From: Treponema parvum
GTDB lineage: Bacteria > Spirochaetota > Spirochaetia > Treponematales > Treponemataceae
NCBI RefSeq assembly: GCF_017893965.1
Contig: NZ_CP054142.1
Span: forward strand, 2,046,001 to 2,110,000
Reading direction: 5' to 3'
DNA length: 64,000 bases
In this document: positions 27,600 through 37,670 of the stretch, piece by piece
Layout of the letters: the number at the start of each line of letters is the position of its first letter
How positions within the stretch are numbered: the first letter of the stretch is position 1
Position numbers and translations under genes: made by a program
The notes under the pieces: model-generated
Told to the model about the DNA's origin: nothing
The model's database searches: none
Seen by the model: only the letters and a program-made list of their open reading frames with translations

Positions 27600-28618
27600 C
27601 CGTTTTTTTCATCAACAGTTGGACTTTCAGACGAATCGGCGCCATGCCTATTCGTGGCGCTGTTGCCAGAATCGGCGCTGCACTTATCCGAGTCGCCGCC
27701 CATGTCCACAGCGTCGCTTTCGCCCGAGTCTGCGGCGAGGGGATTTACGGCGTCGCATTTATCCTCAGGGCTTTTAAGCGCCTTATATTCGTTTTTTACG
27801 TCAGCTCCCGACACCGCCAAAACTTCCGTATAAAACAGCGGAACCGACATAAACATTCTTACGACGGCCGTATAAGCGGAAACAAAATACACTAATTCCG
27901 TTACGGAAAATAAAAAAGCCGGCAATCCTTTTAAATCACGCGGAATCAGAAAGGACAACAAAAATGCGCTTACGGCGACTAAAAGGTATATTCCGCCGGC
28001 ATAAAGTATAAATCCTGCAAGTTTAAAACATCTGCCTTTAAGCAATGTCGCGCTCGTCTTAAAAACGTCCGCTACTTTGGAATCGGGATTGTCGTAAAGG
28101 CATACCCAAACAAAAACAAAGCGTATAAGCAAAACGGCACAAATTATCGTATACACGATAAAAATTATTCCTACAAGGACGGGAAATTTTAGAGTTTGTA
28201 TATTTTTTTCAAAGTTAAGATTTATTATTAAGGCAAGAATTTGGCAAATGATAAGCGAAGTTATCATTCCCAAAGAAAATAATGATGAAGCGCGCAAAAT
28301 TCTTTTACGGTCTTTAAAACCGCTGAACAAGAATCCCAGCGTAACGAATTCGCCGCGCAAAATGCGTAAAAGCAATACTTGATATCCGTACTGCAAAAAC
28401 ATAACAAACACAAATCCCATAAAAAGCAAGGCAACCGCCGCGGCTATAGGAAAAACCGCAACGCCGCCTTTGGCAAGCAGCATAATCACGGGCCCCGAAA
28501 AAAACGACATAACGAGCGTTTCGAGCACGGACATCAGCAAAAAAGAAAAAAGAGCTTTCCACATGTTCACACGCATGCATGCGTTTAAAACATGTATCAT
28601 TTGCCTGTATGTTTTCAT
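27596..28618 (-). CDS. Multi-pass membrane protein of unknown function
   Basis: 340 residues with about six hydrophobic segments between residues 20 and 265. A charged, low-complexity C-terminal tail rich in Asp, Ser and Ala follows (about 275-340). The layout resembles DUF975-like or other poorly known transport-type membrane proteins, with a cytoplasmic segment (VFKTSATLLKGRCFKL) between TM4 and TM5. It lies 3 bases after the parC-like gene and overlaps yigZ by 4 bases. I do not assign a function. Confidence 0.75.
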   Translation of the reverse strand: MKTYRQMIHVLNACMRVNMWKALFSFLLMSVLETLVMSFFSGPVIMLLAKGGVAVFPIAAAVALLFMGFVFVMFLQYGYQVLLLRILRGEFVTLGFLFSGFKDRKRILRASSLFSLGMITSLIICQILALIINLNFEKNIQTLKFPVLVGIIFIVYTIICAVLLIRFVFVWVCLYDNPDSKVADVFKTSATLLKGRCFKLAGFILYAGGIYLLVAVSAFLLSFLIPRDLKGLPAFLFSVTELVYFVSAYTAVVRMFMSVPLFYTEVLAVSGADVKNEYKALKSPEDKCDAVNPLAADSGESDAVDMGGDSDKCSADSGNSATNRHGADSSESPTVDEKNG

Positions 28619-28621
28619 ATT

Positions 28622-30547
28622 CTACGGCTCTCCTTTTGCCGCTTCAACGTCCACACTGTCGACTTCGCGCGCTTCAATCCTTACGCCTAAAGCCTTGAGC
28701 CCTTTTTCGGCATAATCCGAAGCCTTACAGCGTTTTTCCAAAATTTTAACCCGCGGTTTTGCGGTAAAATGAACGGTAAACGAAAAATTTTTACGAGTAT
28801 CTATGTGAATCACTTCCGTTCCGTCCGGCGCAAAAAAATAGTCCCTGTTCATGATATAGGCTGAAATTCTGCAGCGTTTTATAAAAAGATACTTTGTCTT
28901 GGGATCGCGGTACAAGACCGTAAACAAGACGGCGCCGAGAGTTTCCTTGTCCGCAAGCGAACAAAACCACATCTTAGGCCCGACGAACGTTTTTTGGGGA
29001 ACTTCCATGACGGTGTATATTCCGCTGCCGCGCACAAAAAGCACTCGGTCGTAAGGCGTTACAAGAAGTTTTTCTTCTCCCCCTGAAACGTCGGTCCCCA
29101 GATAACCTGTTTTTGCATCGTAACGCAAGGGAATATTGCGCTGAACCACGGATTTTACGTCAACCATGTCTATCGAAGTTACTTCGGTGCGGCGTTTTAC
29201 GGCTTTTTCATCGAGCTTTGCAAGTATTCCGTCCAAATACGATACCGCATATTCGGTAAGATTTTTAAGCAGTCTGTCTATCTCTTTTATGCGTTCCTTT
29301 ATCGTCTTAACTTCTTCACGGTTTTTATTTATATCGTACAGCGATATGCGCCTGATAGGAATTTTAAGCAGCCGGTCTACATCGTCATGAGTTACCTCAC
29401 GTATAAGTTCCGCCTTAAACGGTTTAAATCCGTCGATCACGGCTTTTTCTACGGTTTCTGCGGTTTTCATGGTTTCGATGCGTTTATAGATGCGCTCTTC
29501 AACAAAGATGCGCTCAAGCGTGCGGGCGTGAAGCCGGTCGATCATTTCTGCTCTCTCAACTTTCAGTTCGTCATGAAGAATACCCGTAAGCTGCTTTGCG
29601 TGATACTCTATAACTTCGGAAACACTCATTACGACCGGCATATTGTCGCGTATTACAAGAAGATTGCATGAAATCGACTGTTCGCATTCGGTAAACGCAT
29701 AAAGTGCGTCGACGACGTCCTTTGTATACACGCCGCGCGGAAGCTTTATTTCAATATTTACGCTTTCCGCAGTATAATCGTGAATCGAAGCTATTTTTAC
29801 CTTTCCGCTTTTTACCGCATTTTCTATTGAATTCATAACGCTTTCCGTAGTGCAGCCGCACGGAATTTCCGTTATGCTGATCTTTTTTTCATCTGTCGTG
29901 TCCATCTTGGCGCGCATAACGATCTTGCCGTTGCCGTCCCTGTAATCCGAAACGTCCATGAGAGCTCCGGTAGGAAAATCCGGATAAAGGCGAAACTTCT
30001 TCCCTAAAAGGCATTTTTTTTCAGCGTCTATGACTTCGCGTATGTTGTGACTCAGTATTTTAGTGCTCATGCCGACGGCGATTCCTTCCGTCCCCATTAT
30101 GAGGACGAGAGGAAGCTTTGCGCGAAAAACGACGGGCTCTTGGCTGCGGCCGTCGTAGCTCGGCACAAATTGCGTTATTTTAGGACTGTACAAAATATCG
30201 CGCGCTATCGGGCGCAGGCGGCATTCTATATAGCGCGGAGCGGAGGCCGAATCTCCGGTATACATGTTTCCGAAATTTCCCTGCTTATCTATAAACAATT
30301 CTTTATTTGCAAGGTTCACAAGCGCGGTATATATGGAAGCGTCTCCGTGCGGATGATATTTCATGCATTGCCCGACCACGTTAGCAACTTTGTGATAACG
30401 CCCGTCGTCTACTTCAAAAAGCGTATGCACTATCCTGCGCTGAACGGGTTTTAATCCGTCGACAAGGTCGGGGATAGCGCGGTCACGGATAACGTAGCTT
30501 GCATACTGAATAAAATTTTCGTCAAAAATATTTTTTACAAAGGCCAT
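28622..30547 (-). CDS. parC: DNA topoisomerase IV subunit A (ParC/GyrA family)
   Basis: 641 residues, shorter than E. coli ParC because the C-terminal propeller is reduced. The cleavage-religation subunit of a type IIA topoisomerase. The catalytic tyrosine is Tyr106 in APRYIECRLRPIARD, with the quinolone-region HPHGDASIYTALVNLA before it. A coiled coil (about 415-450) and a short C-terminal domain follow. AGGAAA lies 5 bases before the ATG. It is downstream of the parE-like gene, separated by 137 bases containing two hairpins. Confidence 0.92.
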   Translation of the reverse strand: MAFVKNIFDENFIQYASYVIRDRAIPDLVDGLKPVQRRIVHTLFEVDDGRYHKVANVVGQCMKYHPHGDASIYTALVNLANKELFIDKQGNFGNMYTGDSASAPRYIECRLRPIARDILYSPKITQFVPSYDGRSQEPVVFRAKLPLVLIMGTEGIAVGMSTKILSHNIREVIDAEKKCLLGKKFRLYPDFPTGALMDVSDYRDGNGKIVMRAKMDTTDEKKISITEIPCGCTTESVMNSIENAVKSGKVKIASIHDYTAESVNIEIKLPRGVYTKDVVDALYAFTECEQSISCNLLVIRDNMPVVMSVSEVIEYHAKQLTGILHDELKVERAEMIDRLHARTLERIFVEERIYKRIETMKTAETVEKAVIDGFKPFKAELIREVTHDDVDRLLKIPIRRISLYDINKNREEVKTIKERIKEIDRLLKNLTEYAVSYLDGILAKLDEKAVKRRTEVTSIDMVDVKSVVQRNIPLRYDAKTGYLGTDVSGGEEKLLVTPYDRVLFVRGSGIYTVMEVPQKTFVGPKMWFCSLADKETLGAVLFTVLYRDPKTKYLFIKRCRISAYIMNRDYFFAPDGTEVIHIDTRKNFSFTVHFTAKPRVKILEKRCKASDYAEKGLKALGVRIEAREVDSVDVEAAKGEP

Positions 30548-30570
30548 AAAAATTTCCTACAAGTCTTTTA

Positions 30571-30618
30571 CCGGCTCATAAGCCGGCAGTTACCTCTAAA
30601 AACGGCAGTTTTCAGAGG
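30571..30618 (-). other. Two hairpins between parE-like and parC-like genes
   Basis: CCGGCT/AGCCGG with a 4-base loop (30571-30586), followed by CCTCTAAAAAC/GTTTTCAGAGG with one mismatch (30593-30618). The second belongs to the dispersed CCTCTAAAAAC hairpin family. Confidence 0.6.
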
Positions 30619-30684
30619 CTCCCAAGCATAATATAAAAACATGTCCTGCGCCGTTCCATAAAACCATCCGCCCAAACATGTAAG

Positions 30685-32748
30685 TCAAGCGTCTATGTCC
30701 GCGGAAAGGTGATGCACGATAAAGTCTCGTCTTTCAGGCGTGTTTTTTCCCATATAAAACGAAAGTATTTTAGGAACGTTTTTAAGAGTCTGAATGCTCA
30801 CCGAAGTTAAATGCATGCCTACGTCTTCGCCGTCGCCGGGCTTGCGTTCGTGTATGAATTGTCCGAATTCTCCGGGGCTTATTTCGCCGAGGCCTTTAAA
30901 ACGCGTAACTTCCGCGCCCGCTCCCAAAGCCTTCATCTGTTTGTCGCGCGTTTCTTCGTCGTAGCAATAAACAGTCTTTGTTTTGTTTCGCACGCGAAAA
31001 AGAGGAGTTTCAAGTATAAAGACGCGCTCTCCGGTAACAAGTTCTTCAAAAAACAAAAGAAAGAACGTTAAAACCAAATTCCTTATGTGAAATCCGTCGT
31101 TGTCGGCATCGGTCGCAATTATTATCTTTGAATAGCGCAGGTCTTCGACATTTTCCTGAATTCCCAAAGCCATCATCAAATTATACAGTTCTTCGTTTTT
31201 GTATATATCTTTTTGCTTACGGCCGAACATGTTTTCAGGCTTGCCGCGCAAGCTGAATATCGCCTGATTTCTTACGTCGCGGCTTCCGACCATAGAGCCG
31301 GTTGCCGAATCTCCTTCCGTAATAAAGATCATGGAATCTTCACCGGCTTTACCGTCTTGGAGGTGATAGCGGCAATCCTTCAGTTTCGGAATTTTAAGCG
31401 AGATCTTTTTTGCGGCCTCTCGGGCTTCTTTTTTTACACCGTTTATTTCAGCGTGAGCCTTTTGGTTGCGAATGATCTTTTCTTCAATGCCCGAGGCCGC
31501 CGAAGGGTTTCTGCGAAGCCAATCGTCAATGGCAAACTGGACGGCCTTTATGATGGGAGATCGAATTTCCACATTGCCCAGCTTGTTTTTTGTCTGACTG
31601 GTAAACATGGGATTGTCTATGCTGATCTTTAAAGCTCCTACAAGTCCGCCTGTAACGTCTTTTATGTCATAGTTTTTTTTGTAAAAATCGTTAAAGCCCT
31701 TTGTAAAGCCTTCCAAAAATGAAGTAACGTGGGTTCCGCCGTCTGCGGTGGATTGTCCGTTCACATACGAGTACAATGTCTTATCCAATTCATTGGTATG
31801 GGTAAAGACAAATTCCAGCATTTCATTTTTAAATGAACAGTAAGGATAAAGGGGAGTTCCGTCCATTTCCTTGTTCAAAAGATCGACGAAACCGTTTTCA
31901 CTAAAATATTCTTTGCCGTTGCAAACAATCTTCAGTCCGGGATTAAGATAAACGTAGTTCCAAAGGCGCTTTTCCACAACGTCCATGTTAAACGAATATT
32001 TGCCGAACATAAGCTCGTCGGGGATAAACTCAAGATACGTTCCGTCCTTTGAACCTTGCGGAACTTTTCCCATCTTTTCGGATTTTTTTACGCCGCGCTC
32101 GAATTCCACTACGGCGCATTTTCCGTCGCGCATCGAAGCGGCTCTAAAATAGGACGAAAGCGCATTTGCGGCCTTTATGCCTACGCCGTTCATTCCTATC
32201 GCTTGTTTAAAGACCGAATCGTTATATTTTGCTCCCGTGTTTGTCTTTGAAACACAGTCGGCAAGTTTTCCTAAGGGAATGCCGCGGCCGTAGTCTCGTA
32301 TGCGAACCCGTCCGCTTCCGTCTATGGAAATGTCTATTCTGTTGCCGAACCCCTGTGAAAATTCGTCGACTGCGTTGTCGATTCCTTCTTTTAAGAGAAT
32401 ATAAATTCCGTCGTTTTCGTCCGAACCGTCGCCCAGGCTTCCTATGTACATTCCCGGCCGGCGCCGTATATGCTCGAGCCCTTCAAGGTGCTGTATGCTG
32501 TCTTCGTCATACACAGCCGTATTAGGCGAAGTTTTTTTGCGGCGAATCGAGTTTACTCCCTGCGCCGCCGATTTTTGCGCCGTCACGTCTACAGCGATCT
32601 GCCCGGACTTTCGCGCCGTTTTGTTTTTTTGTTCCGCATTGCTAATGCTTTTTTGTGTGCTTCTTTGTGCGGCAGACGCCGTCTTATCAGTCTTAGATAC
32701 GGCGGATTTTTTGTTTTCTTCCGCCCTTTTTAAATTTTCCCCACCCAT
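30685..32748 (-). CDS. parE: DNA topoisomerase IV subunit B (ParE/GyrB family)
   Basis: 687 residues. ATPase subunit of the type IIA topoisomerase. GHKL ATPase motifs: EGIDNAVDEF, DYGRGIPLGK and GMNGVGIKAANALS. The TOPRIM domain has FITEGDSATGS and ATDADNDGFHIRNL. A basic, Ala/Lys/Ser-rich extension of about 80 residues precedes the usual family start (IQHLEGLEHIRRRPGMYIG); it is unusual and probably disordered. The ATG at 32746-32748 is chosen over a TTG three codons earlier because that TTG overlaps the -10 box. There is no ribosome binding site, so the transcript is probably leaderless. Confidence 0.92.
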   Translation of the reverse strand: MGGENLKRAEENKKSAVSKTDKTASAAQRSTQKSISNAEQKNKTARKSGQIAVDVTAQKSAAQGVNSIRRKKTSPNTAVYDEDSIQHLEGLEHIRRRPGMYIGSLGDGSDENDGIYILLKEGIDNAVDEFSQGFGNRIDISIDGSGRVRIRDYGRGIPLGKLADCVSKTNTGAKYNDSVFKQAIGMNGVGIKAANALSSYFRAASMRDGKCAVVEFERGVKKSEKMGKVPQGSKDGTYLEFIPDELMFGKYSFNMDVVEKRLWNYVYLNPGLKIVCNGKEYFSENGFVDLLNKEMDGTPLYPYCSFKNEMLEFVFTHTNELDKTLYSYVNGQSTADGGTHVTSFLEGFTKGFNDFYKKNYDIKDVTGGLVGALKISIDNPMFTSQTKNKLGNVEIRSPIIKAVQFAIDDWLRRNPSAASGIEEKIIRNQKAHAEINGVKKEAREAAKKISLKIPKLKDCRYHLQDGKAGEDSMIFITEGDSATGSMVGSRDVRNQAIFSLRGKPENMFGRKQKDIYKNEELYNLMMALGIQENVEDLRYSKIIIATDADNDGFHIRNLVLTFFLLFFEELVTGERVFILETPLFRVRNKTKTVYCYDEETRDKQMKALGAGAEVTRFKGLGEISPGEFGQFIHERKPGDGEDVGMHLTSVSIQTLKNVPKILSFYMGKNTPERRDFIVHHLSADIDA

Positions 32749-32756
32749 AAGGTACA

Positions 32757-32785
32757 AGTATACATTAACGGCGGATTTTTTTCAA
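32757..32785 (-). promoter_or_regulatory. parE promoter for a leaderless transcript
   Basis: TTGAAA (32780-32785), 17 bases, TATACT (32757-32762), then 8 bases to the ATG at 32748 on the minus strand. Confidence 0.7.
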
Positions 32786-32935
32786 ACCGCACGCACTGGC
32801 AGCCGCCGCACGTATGTCACGGGCAAACTAGACTGCACATAATGCGCGCAGTTGCCACCGGCAAAAGCCGCCTGTTACGGGAGAGCTTCTTCCGCCGAAC
32901 CGCGCTTTCCCTACCCGTCACACACAACCGATTCA

Positions 32936-32964
32936 TTGAATTCATCCTCTTTTTTTAATATAAT
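32936..32964 (+). promoter_or_regulatory. leuS promoter
   Basis: TTGAAT (32936-32941), 17 bases, perfect TATAAT (32959-32964). A leader of about 50 bases precedes the ATG. No T-box-like structure is seen in this short leader. Confidence 0.8.
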
Positions 32965-33021
32965 TCCTAAAATAATAATCGCCGAGCGCAAAACCTAAAG
33001 CGCATGTAAGGAAGTAAAAAT

Positions 33022-35688
33022 ATGGCAAAATATCCCTTTGATACGATCGAAGCCAAATGGCAAAAATATTGGGAAGAGCATAAAACATTTAAGACGGAAG
33101 AAGATCCCAACGTTCCTAAGGAAAAGCGCAAATACATACTTGACATGTTTCCTTATCCTTCCGCCCAGGGACTTCACGTAGGCCACCCGGAAGGATATAC
33201 CGCCACCGACATATACAGCCGCTTTTTGCGCATGAACGGTTACAACGTTCTTCATCCCATGGGCTACGACGCCTTCGGCCTTCCCGCAGAAAATTATGCA
33301 ATAAAGACGGGAACACATCCGCGTACTACGACGATGGAAAACATAGATCACTTTACAAAGCAGATAAAGGCCTTCGGTTTTTCTTACGACTGGGATCGCT
33401 GCGTTTCCACTTGCACGCCGGATTATTACCGCTGGACTCAATGGATATTTTTACAGCTGTACAAAAAGGGGCTTGCCTATGAAGCCAAGACGCCGATCAA
33501 TTGGTGCCCCAGTTGCATGACAGGTCTTGCAAACGAAGAAGTCAAAGAAGGTAAATGCGAACGCTGCGGAACTTCGGTTACCCACAAAGTTATACGTCAG
33601 TGGATCTTAAAGATCACTTCATATGCGGACAGGCTTTTAAAAGATCTTGACACGCTTGATTGGCCTGAGTCGGTAAATCTTATGCAAAAAAACTGGATAG
33701 GCCGCAGCACAGGAGCAGAAGTTGATTTTCACATAGCGGACAAAGACGGAAAAGAAACAAAAGATTTTTTGACGGTCTATACGACTCGTCCGGACACCCT
33801 GTTCGGAGCCACGTACATGGTAATTTCCCCCGAACATCCGATGGTAGAAAAGCTCACTTCCGCCGAACAAAAAAAAGCCGTAAGCGAATATGTTGAAGCC
33901 GCTTCAAAAAAATCGGATCTTGAAAGAACCGACCTTAACAAGGACAAAACAGGCGTTTTTACGGGGAGCTTTGCGATCGATCCCGTAAACGGAAATAAAA
34001 TTCCTATATGGATCTCGGACTATGTTCTTATCTCATACGGAACGGGAGCGATTATGGCCGTTCCGGCGCACGACGAGCGCGACTGGGACTTTGCAAAAAA
34101 ATTCGCTCTGCCCGTAATCAAGGTTGTGGCTTCAAAAGAAGAGATCGCTTCTTTAGCGGACGGCGATGAGAAAAAAGGTCTTGCAATTTTAAATGACGCC
34201 GCCAAGGATCCTGAAAAATACAAGGCTCTCGCTTCTGCACACAACGATGTTTTTGCAGCGGCGGAAAAATGCACGGCTGCGGACGGATACTCGATAAACA
34301 GCGGGCAATTTACCGGCATGGATACCCGCAGTTCGATAGAAAACATTATCGCATGGCTTGGACAAAGAGGTATAGGTAAAAAGGCCGTAAACTACAAACT
34401 GCGGGACTGGGTTTTCAGCCGCCAACGGTATTGGGGAGAACCGATACCCCTCGTTCATTGCCCTGTATGTAAAACAGTCCCCTTAGATGAAAAAGACCTT
34501 CCGCTTGAGCTGCCCGATGTGAAAACATATCAGCCTACGGGAACGGGAGAAAGCCCGCTTGCAGGAATCGACGATTGGGTGAACTGTAAATGTCCCAAAT
34601 GCGGAGGGCCGGCAAAGCGTGAAACGAATACTATGCCCCAGTGGGCGGGGTCATGCTGGTACTATCTCCGCTACATAGATCCGCACAATACGAAATCTCT
34701 TGCGGACACGGAAAAAATAAAATACTGGATGCCTGTCGATTTATACGTGGGAGGCGCGGAACACGCGGTTTTGCACCTGCTTTACGCGCGTTTTTGGCAC
34801 AAGGTGCTCTACGATTTGGGAGCGGTAAATACGACGGAACCGTTCCAAAGGCTCGTAAATCAGGGAATGATCACGTCCTTTGCGTACCAAAGGGCTAATA
34901 AGTCCTTAGTTCCCGTAGACAAGGTTGAAGAAGTTGCCCCCGGCATATACGAAGACAGAGAAACTCATGAAAAACTTGAGCAGGTTACGGCAAAGATGTC
35001 AAAATCGCTTAAAAATGTTGTAAATCCCGACGATATGATAAGGCAATACGGGGCGGACAGCGTGCGCATGTATGAAATGTTCATGGGTCCGCTTACGATG
35101 TCAAAACCTTGGAATACACAGGGATTAATAGGAATAAGCCGTTTTCTTGAAAAAGTATGGTCGATAGGCGAAAAACCCTTAAGCGAAACGGACATCACTC
35201 TGCCGCTTACTGACAAGCGCATTGCCGACGTACGCAAACTTTACGCGCAGACGGTAAAAAAAGTCACTTCCGACACGGAATCTCTTAACTTTAATACGGC
35301 GATCAGCCAGATGATGATCTTTATAAACGAAGTTTCAAAATTGGATTCCATACCGCGCACGATGTGGGAAGGCTTTGTAAAAATGCTAGCCTGCTACGCT
35401 CCGCACATAGGCGAAGAGCTTTGGCAGATCATGGGGCATGATAAAACGATCGCTTATGAAAAATGGCCGGAATTCAGCGAAGACTACTGCAAAGAAGATT
35501 CCAAGACAATCGTAGTTATGATCAACGGAAAATTGCGGGATAAATTCGACGCTCCTCCGGGTGCTTCCCAAAAGGATCTGGAAAACAAAGCTTATGCGAC
35601 GGAGGGCGCCCGTAAATTCATGGAAGGCAAGACTGTTGTAAAAACCGTAGTCGTTCCGGACAAGCTCGTAAATATCGTAGTGAAATAA
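33022..35688 (+). CDS. leuS: Leucyl-tRNA synthetase
   Basis: 888 residues, full-length class I synthetase that charges tRNA-Leu. The HIGH-type motif is HVGH in [18 protein letters not shown] near residue 50. A zinc-type pair [18 protein letters not shown] occurs near 165. The CP1 editing domain has [19 protein letters not shown] near 250 and the [25 protein letters not shown] segment. The KMSKS loop is [15 protein letters not shown] near residue 655. AAGGAAG lies 8 bases before the ATG. It is transcribed divergently from parE. Confidence 0.98.
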   Translation: MAKYPFDTIEAKWQKYWEEHKTFKTEEDPNVPKEKRKYILDMFPYPSAQGLHVGHPEGYTATDIYSRFLRMNGYNVLHPMGYDAFGLPAENYAIKTGTHPRTTTMENIDHFTKQIKAFGFSYDWDRCVSTCTPDYYRWTQWIFLQLYKKGLAYEAKTPINWCPSCMTGLANEEVKEGKCERCGTSVTHKVIRQWILKITSYADRLLKDLDTLDWPESVNLMQKNWIGRSTGAEVDFHIADKDGKETKDFLTVYTTRPDTLFGATYMVISPEHPMVEKLTSAEQKKAVSEYVEAASKKSDLERTDLNKDKTGVFTGSFAIDPVNGNKIPIWISDYVLISYGTGAIMAVPAHDERDWDFAKKFALPVIKVVASKEEIASLADGDEKKGLAILNDAAKDPEKYKALASAHNDVFAAAEKCTAADGYSINSGQFTGMDTRSSIENIIAWLGQRGIGKKAVNYKLRDWVFSRQRYWGEPIPLVHCPVCKTVPLDEKDLPLELPDVKTYQPTGTGESPLAGIDDWVNCKCPKCGGPAKRETNTMPQWAGSCWYYLRYIDPHNTKSLADTEKIKYWMPVDLYVGGAEHAVLHLLYARFWHKVLYDLGAVNTTEPFQRLVNQGMITSFAYQRANKSLVPVDKVEEVAPGIYEDRETHEKLEQVTAKMSKSLKNVVNPDDMIRQYGADSVRMYEMFMGPLTMSKPWNTQGLIGISRFLEKVWSIGEKPLSETDITLPLTDKRIADVRKLYAQTVKKVTSDTESLNFNTAISQMMIFINEVSKLDSIPRTMWEGFVKMLACYAPHIGEELWQIMGHDKTIAYEKWPEFSEDYCKEDSKTIVVMINGKLRDKFDAPPGASQKDLENKAYATEGARKFMEGKTVVKTVVVPDKLVNIVVK

Positions 35689-35724
35689 TCGGAAGCCATT
35701 GTCGCTGCGGGACGGCCGTCAAAG

Positions 35725-35786
35725 TGCTTGTGCGGCGCAGGGCCTTCCGGCACAATGCTTATAGGCGCGCAATGCTTGTGCGGCGC
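35725..35786. repeat. Short direct repeats in the leuS-lipid kinase gap
   Basis: TGCTTGTGCGGCGC occurs at 35725 and again at 35773, with a degenerate version (TGCTTATAGGCGCGC) between them. The rest of the 260-base gap is GC-rich and has no gene that I can support. Confidence 0.55.
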
Positions 35787-35911
35787 GGCGATTACCGCGC
35801 GATACTTGGTGGCTTGAGATATTTTCCGCAGCCGCTCTGTTCCCCGCAGGTTTACCCCGGCAGGGTTAGGCCCGGCAAGAACGCCGTTCGCTCGACACAC
35901 CGGGGATACGC

Positions 35912-35940
35912 TTGAAATATCCGGCGATCGGCCTTATATT
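35912..35940 (+). promoter_or_regulatory. Promoter for a leaderless transcript (lipid kinase)
   Basis: TTGAAA (35912-35917), 17 bases, TATATT (35935-35940), then 8 bases to the ATG at 35949. Confidence 0.65.
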
Positions 35941-35948
35941 TTTTACTT

Positions 35949-36818
35949 ATGATATATGTTTTTTATAATCCGCTTGCAAACAACAAAAAAGCAAAAAAAG
36001 ACCTTTCTCTGATCGCCTCTCTCTTAACGGAAAACGACATTTCTTTTTTTGACGTAACTCAGGAAAAAAATGTAAAAAGTCTTTTGATAGGATTGTCTCC
36101 CAAAGACACTGCCGTCATCGCAGGCGGAGACGGAACCCTGCACCGTTTTGTTAACATGCTCTACGACGACTTCGGCTCTCCTTCTTCAATCCATGCAAAG
36201 CTGCTTTTTTTTCCGTCGGGATCGGGAAACGACTTTATGCACGATATTCATCATTCCAAAGAAAAAAAACTTATCGACCTTAAAAAATATATTGAAAACC
36301 TGCCTTCCGTAAGCATAAACGGCAAAATTCATCACTTTATTAACGGAACTGGAGCGGGACTTGACGGCTGGTGCTGTTATGAAGCCGAAAAAAGCAGGCA
36401 AAAAAGCGATAAACCGATAAACTACACGCTAATCGCCGCAAGGGGGCTCCTTTACGCATACAAGCCTTTTTCGGCTACCGCAGTGGTAGACGGAATTCCG
36501 CACCGCTATAACGACATATGGCTTATTTCTTCCATGAACGGGCGCTATTTCGGCGGCGGAATGAAGGTTGCCCCTGAACAGGATCGGCTGGCCAAAGACA
36601 AGACCGTGAGCTTTGTAGCGGCGCACAGTCTAAAAAGGCGTCAAACATTTAGGATATTTCCGGAATTTCTTTTGGGAAAATACGTGCGCCGAAAAAACTA
36701 CATAGATGTGATTCCCGCAAAAAAAATCACCGTAACTTTTGACAACCCCGTTACGATCCAGATCGACGGGGAAGCGTTTCCGAACGTAACTTCCTATTCG
36801 GTGGACTGTGTTCGGTAG
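35949..36818 (+). CDS. Diacylglycerol/lipid kinase family protein
   Basis: 289 residues with a DAGK catalytic domain. It likely phosphorylates a lipid such as diacylglycerol with ATP. The nucleotide-binding motif GGDGTLHRFVNML lies near residue 59, FPSGSGNDF near 93, and IQIDGEAFP near the C-terminus matches the last DAGK motif. No ribosome binding site is present and the start codon is 8 bases from the -10 box, so it is probably leaderless. Its function in membrane lipid recycling is inferred from the family only. Confidence 0.88.
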   Translation: MIYVFYNPLANNKKAKKDLSLIASLLTENDISFFDVTQEKNVKSLLIGLSPKDTAVIAGGDGTLHRFVNMLYDDFGSPSSIHAKLLFFPSGSGNDFMHDIHHSKEKKLIDLKKYIENLPSVSINGKIHHFINGTGAGLDGWCCYEAEKSRQKSDKPINYTLIAARGLLYAYKPFSATAVVDGIPHRYNDIWLISSMNGRYFGGGMKVAPEQDRLAKDKTVSFVAAHSLKRRQTFRIFPEFLLGKYVRRKNYIDVIPAKKITVTFDNPVTIQIDGEAFPNVTSYSVDCVR

Positions 36819-36872
36819 GCCCTTATTCGGAAGGCGGCGGGCTACGGAACCGCGGCGTCCGCAGCTGAAACA

Positions 36873-37652
36873 TCATATAGATCTGTACGCGTGGATAAAT
36901 TCCAGCATAAACTGCTGTATTCCGCCGAACCATTTATTTTGAAAGGCGCACGCTTCCTTTCCGATATAGCGGAAATGCCAGCTTTCCCAGCGGTATCCTG
37001 TAACGTGCTCGTACCCGTCCGGAAAAGAAAGCGACCATCCGTATTTCGACGCATGTTCGTTTACCCATCTGCCGGCCTTGGTGTCCGCAAAACTGTCGTC
37101 GATCGAACCGAAATCCACCGTAGTTCCAAGCTGATGCTGGCTCGTTCCCGGTCTGGCGCTTTCCCGGTCCGTAACTTCCCGTCCCTGCAGTTTTACAAGG
37201 CGGTCATATACCGCTCTCTGGTAATCGTATGAGCGGTAGGCGGAACTTACAAGCAAAGTGACGGAGTCCTTTTTTGCCGCCTGCGCCATAATGCGCAAAT
37301 TTTCTTCCGCTGCAATACGCAATTGAAGGCCTTTTCTGTTTACGGAATAAGCGTCATTTTGTTCCAGAGTTACAAGATCCTTCGGAACATAGGAAGCTCC
37401 GAGCGAGTGCGTTTTGTCGCATAAAATAAGAAGTCCGTCTTTATCAGCGTCTAAAACTTTTTGCAGATCCGCCAAAAACTCTTCAGGATCGCCGTTCGGT
37501 ATCGCGTTCCGGGCGTCTTCGCTAAGAGCGGCAAAGGCCTTTGCAAGTTTGGCTTCCGATTGTTTCATGTTTACGGACTCGGCGTAAGATTTTTTGCAGC
37601 TGCCTGCAGCGAACAAAAAAACAACTATCAATATGGAAAATCTTTTTATCAT
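36873..37652 (-). CDS. VanY-like D,D-carboxypeptidase (peptidase M15B), probable lipoprotein
   Basis: 259 residues. A zinc peptidase that trims D-Ala-D-Ala ends of peptidoglycan stem peptides. The zinc and catalytic residues are visible: SAYRSYDYQ near residue 137, TSQHQLGTTVDFG near 172 (His and Asp ligands), and WESWHFRYIG near 228 (catalytic Glu and the last His ligand). The N-terminus MIKRFSILIVVFLFAAGSCKK ends in a lipobox-like Ala-Gly-Ser-Cys, so it is probably anchored in a membrane facing the periplasm. It follows the STAS gene by 18 bases and may share its transcript. Confidence 0.92.
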   Translation of the reverse strand: MIKRFSILIVVFLFAAGSCKKSYAESVNMKQSEAKLAKAFAALSEDARNAIPNGDPEEFLADLQKVLDADKDGLLILCDKTHSLGASYVPKDLVTLEQNDAYSVNRKGLQLRIAAEENLRIMAQAAKKDSVTLLVSSAYRSYDYQRAVYDRLVKLQGREVTDRESARPGTSQHQLGTTVDFGSIDDSFADTKAGRWVNEHASKYGWSLSFPDGYEHVTGYRWESWHFRYIGKEACAFQNKWFGGIQQFMLEFIHAYRSI

Positions 37653-37670
37653 TTTAACCTCGAAACAAAA

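Noticed and set aside
32965-33021. T-box riboswitch before leuS
   Set aside because: The leader is only about 50 bases, too short, and has no T-box sequence or terminator stem.
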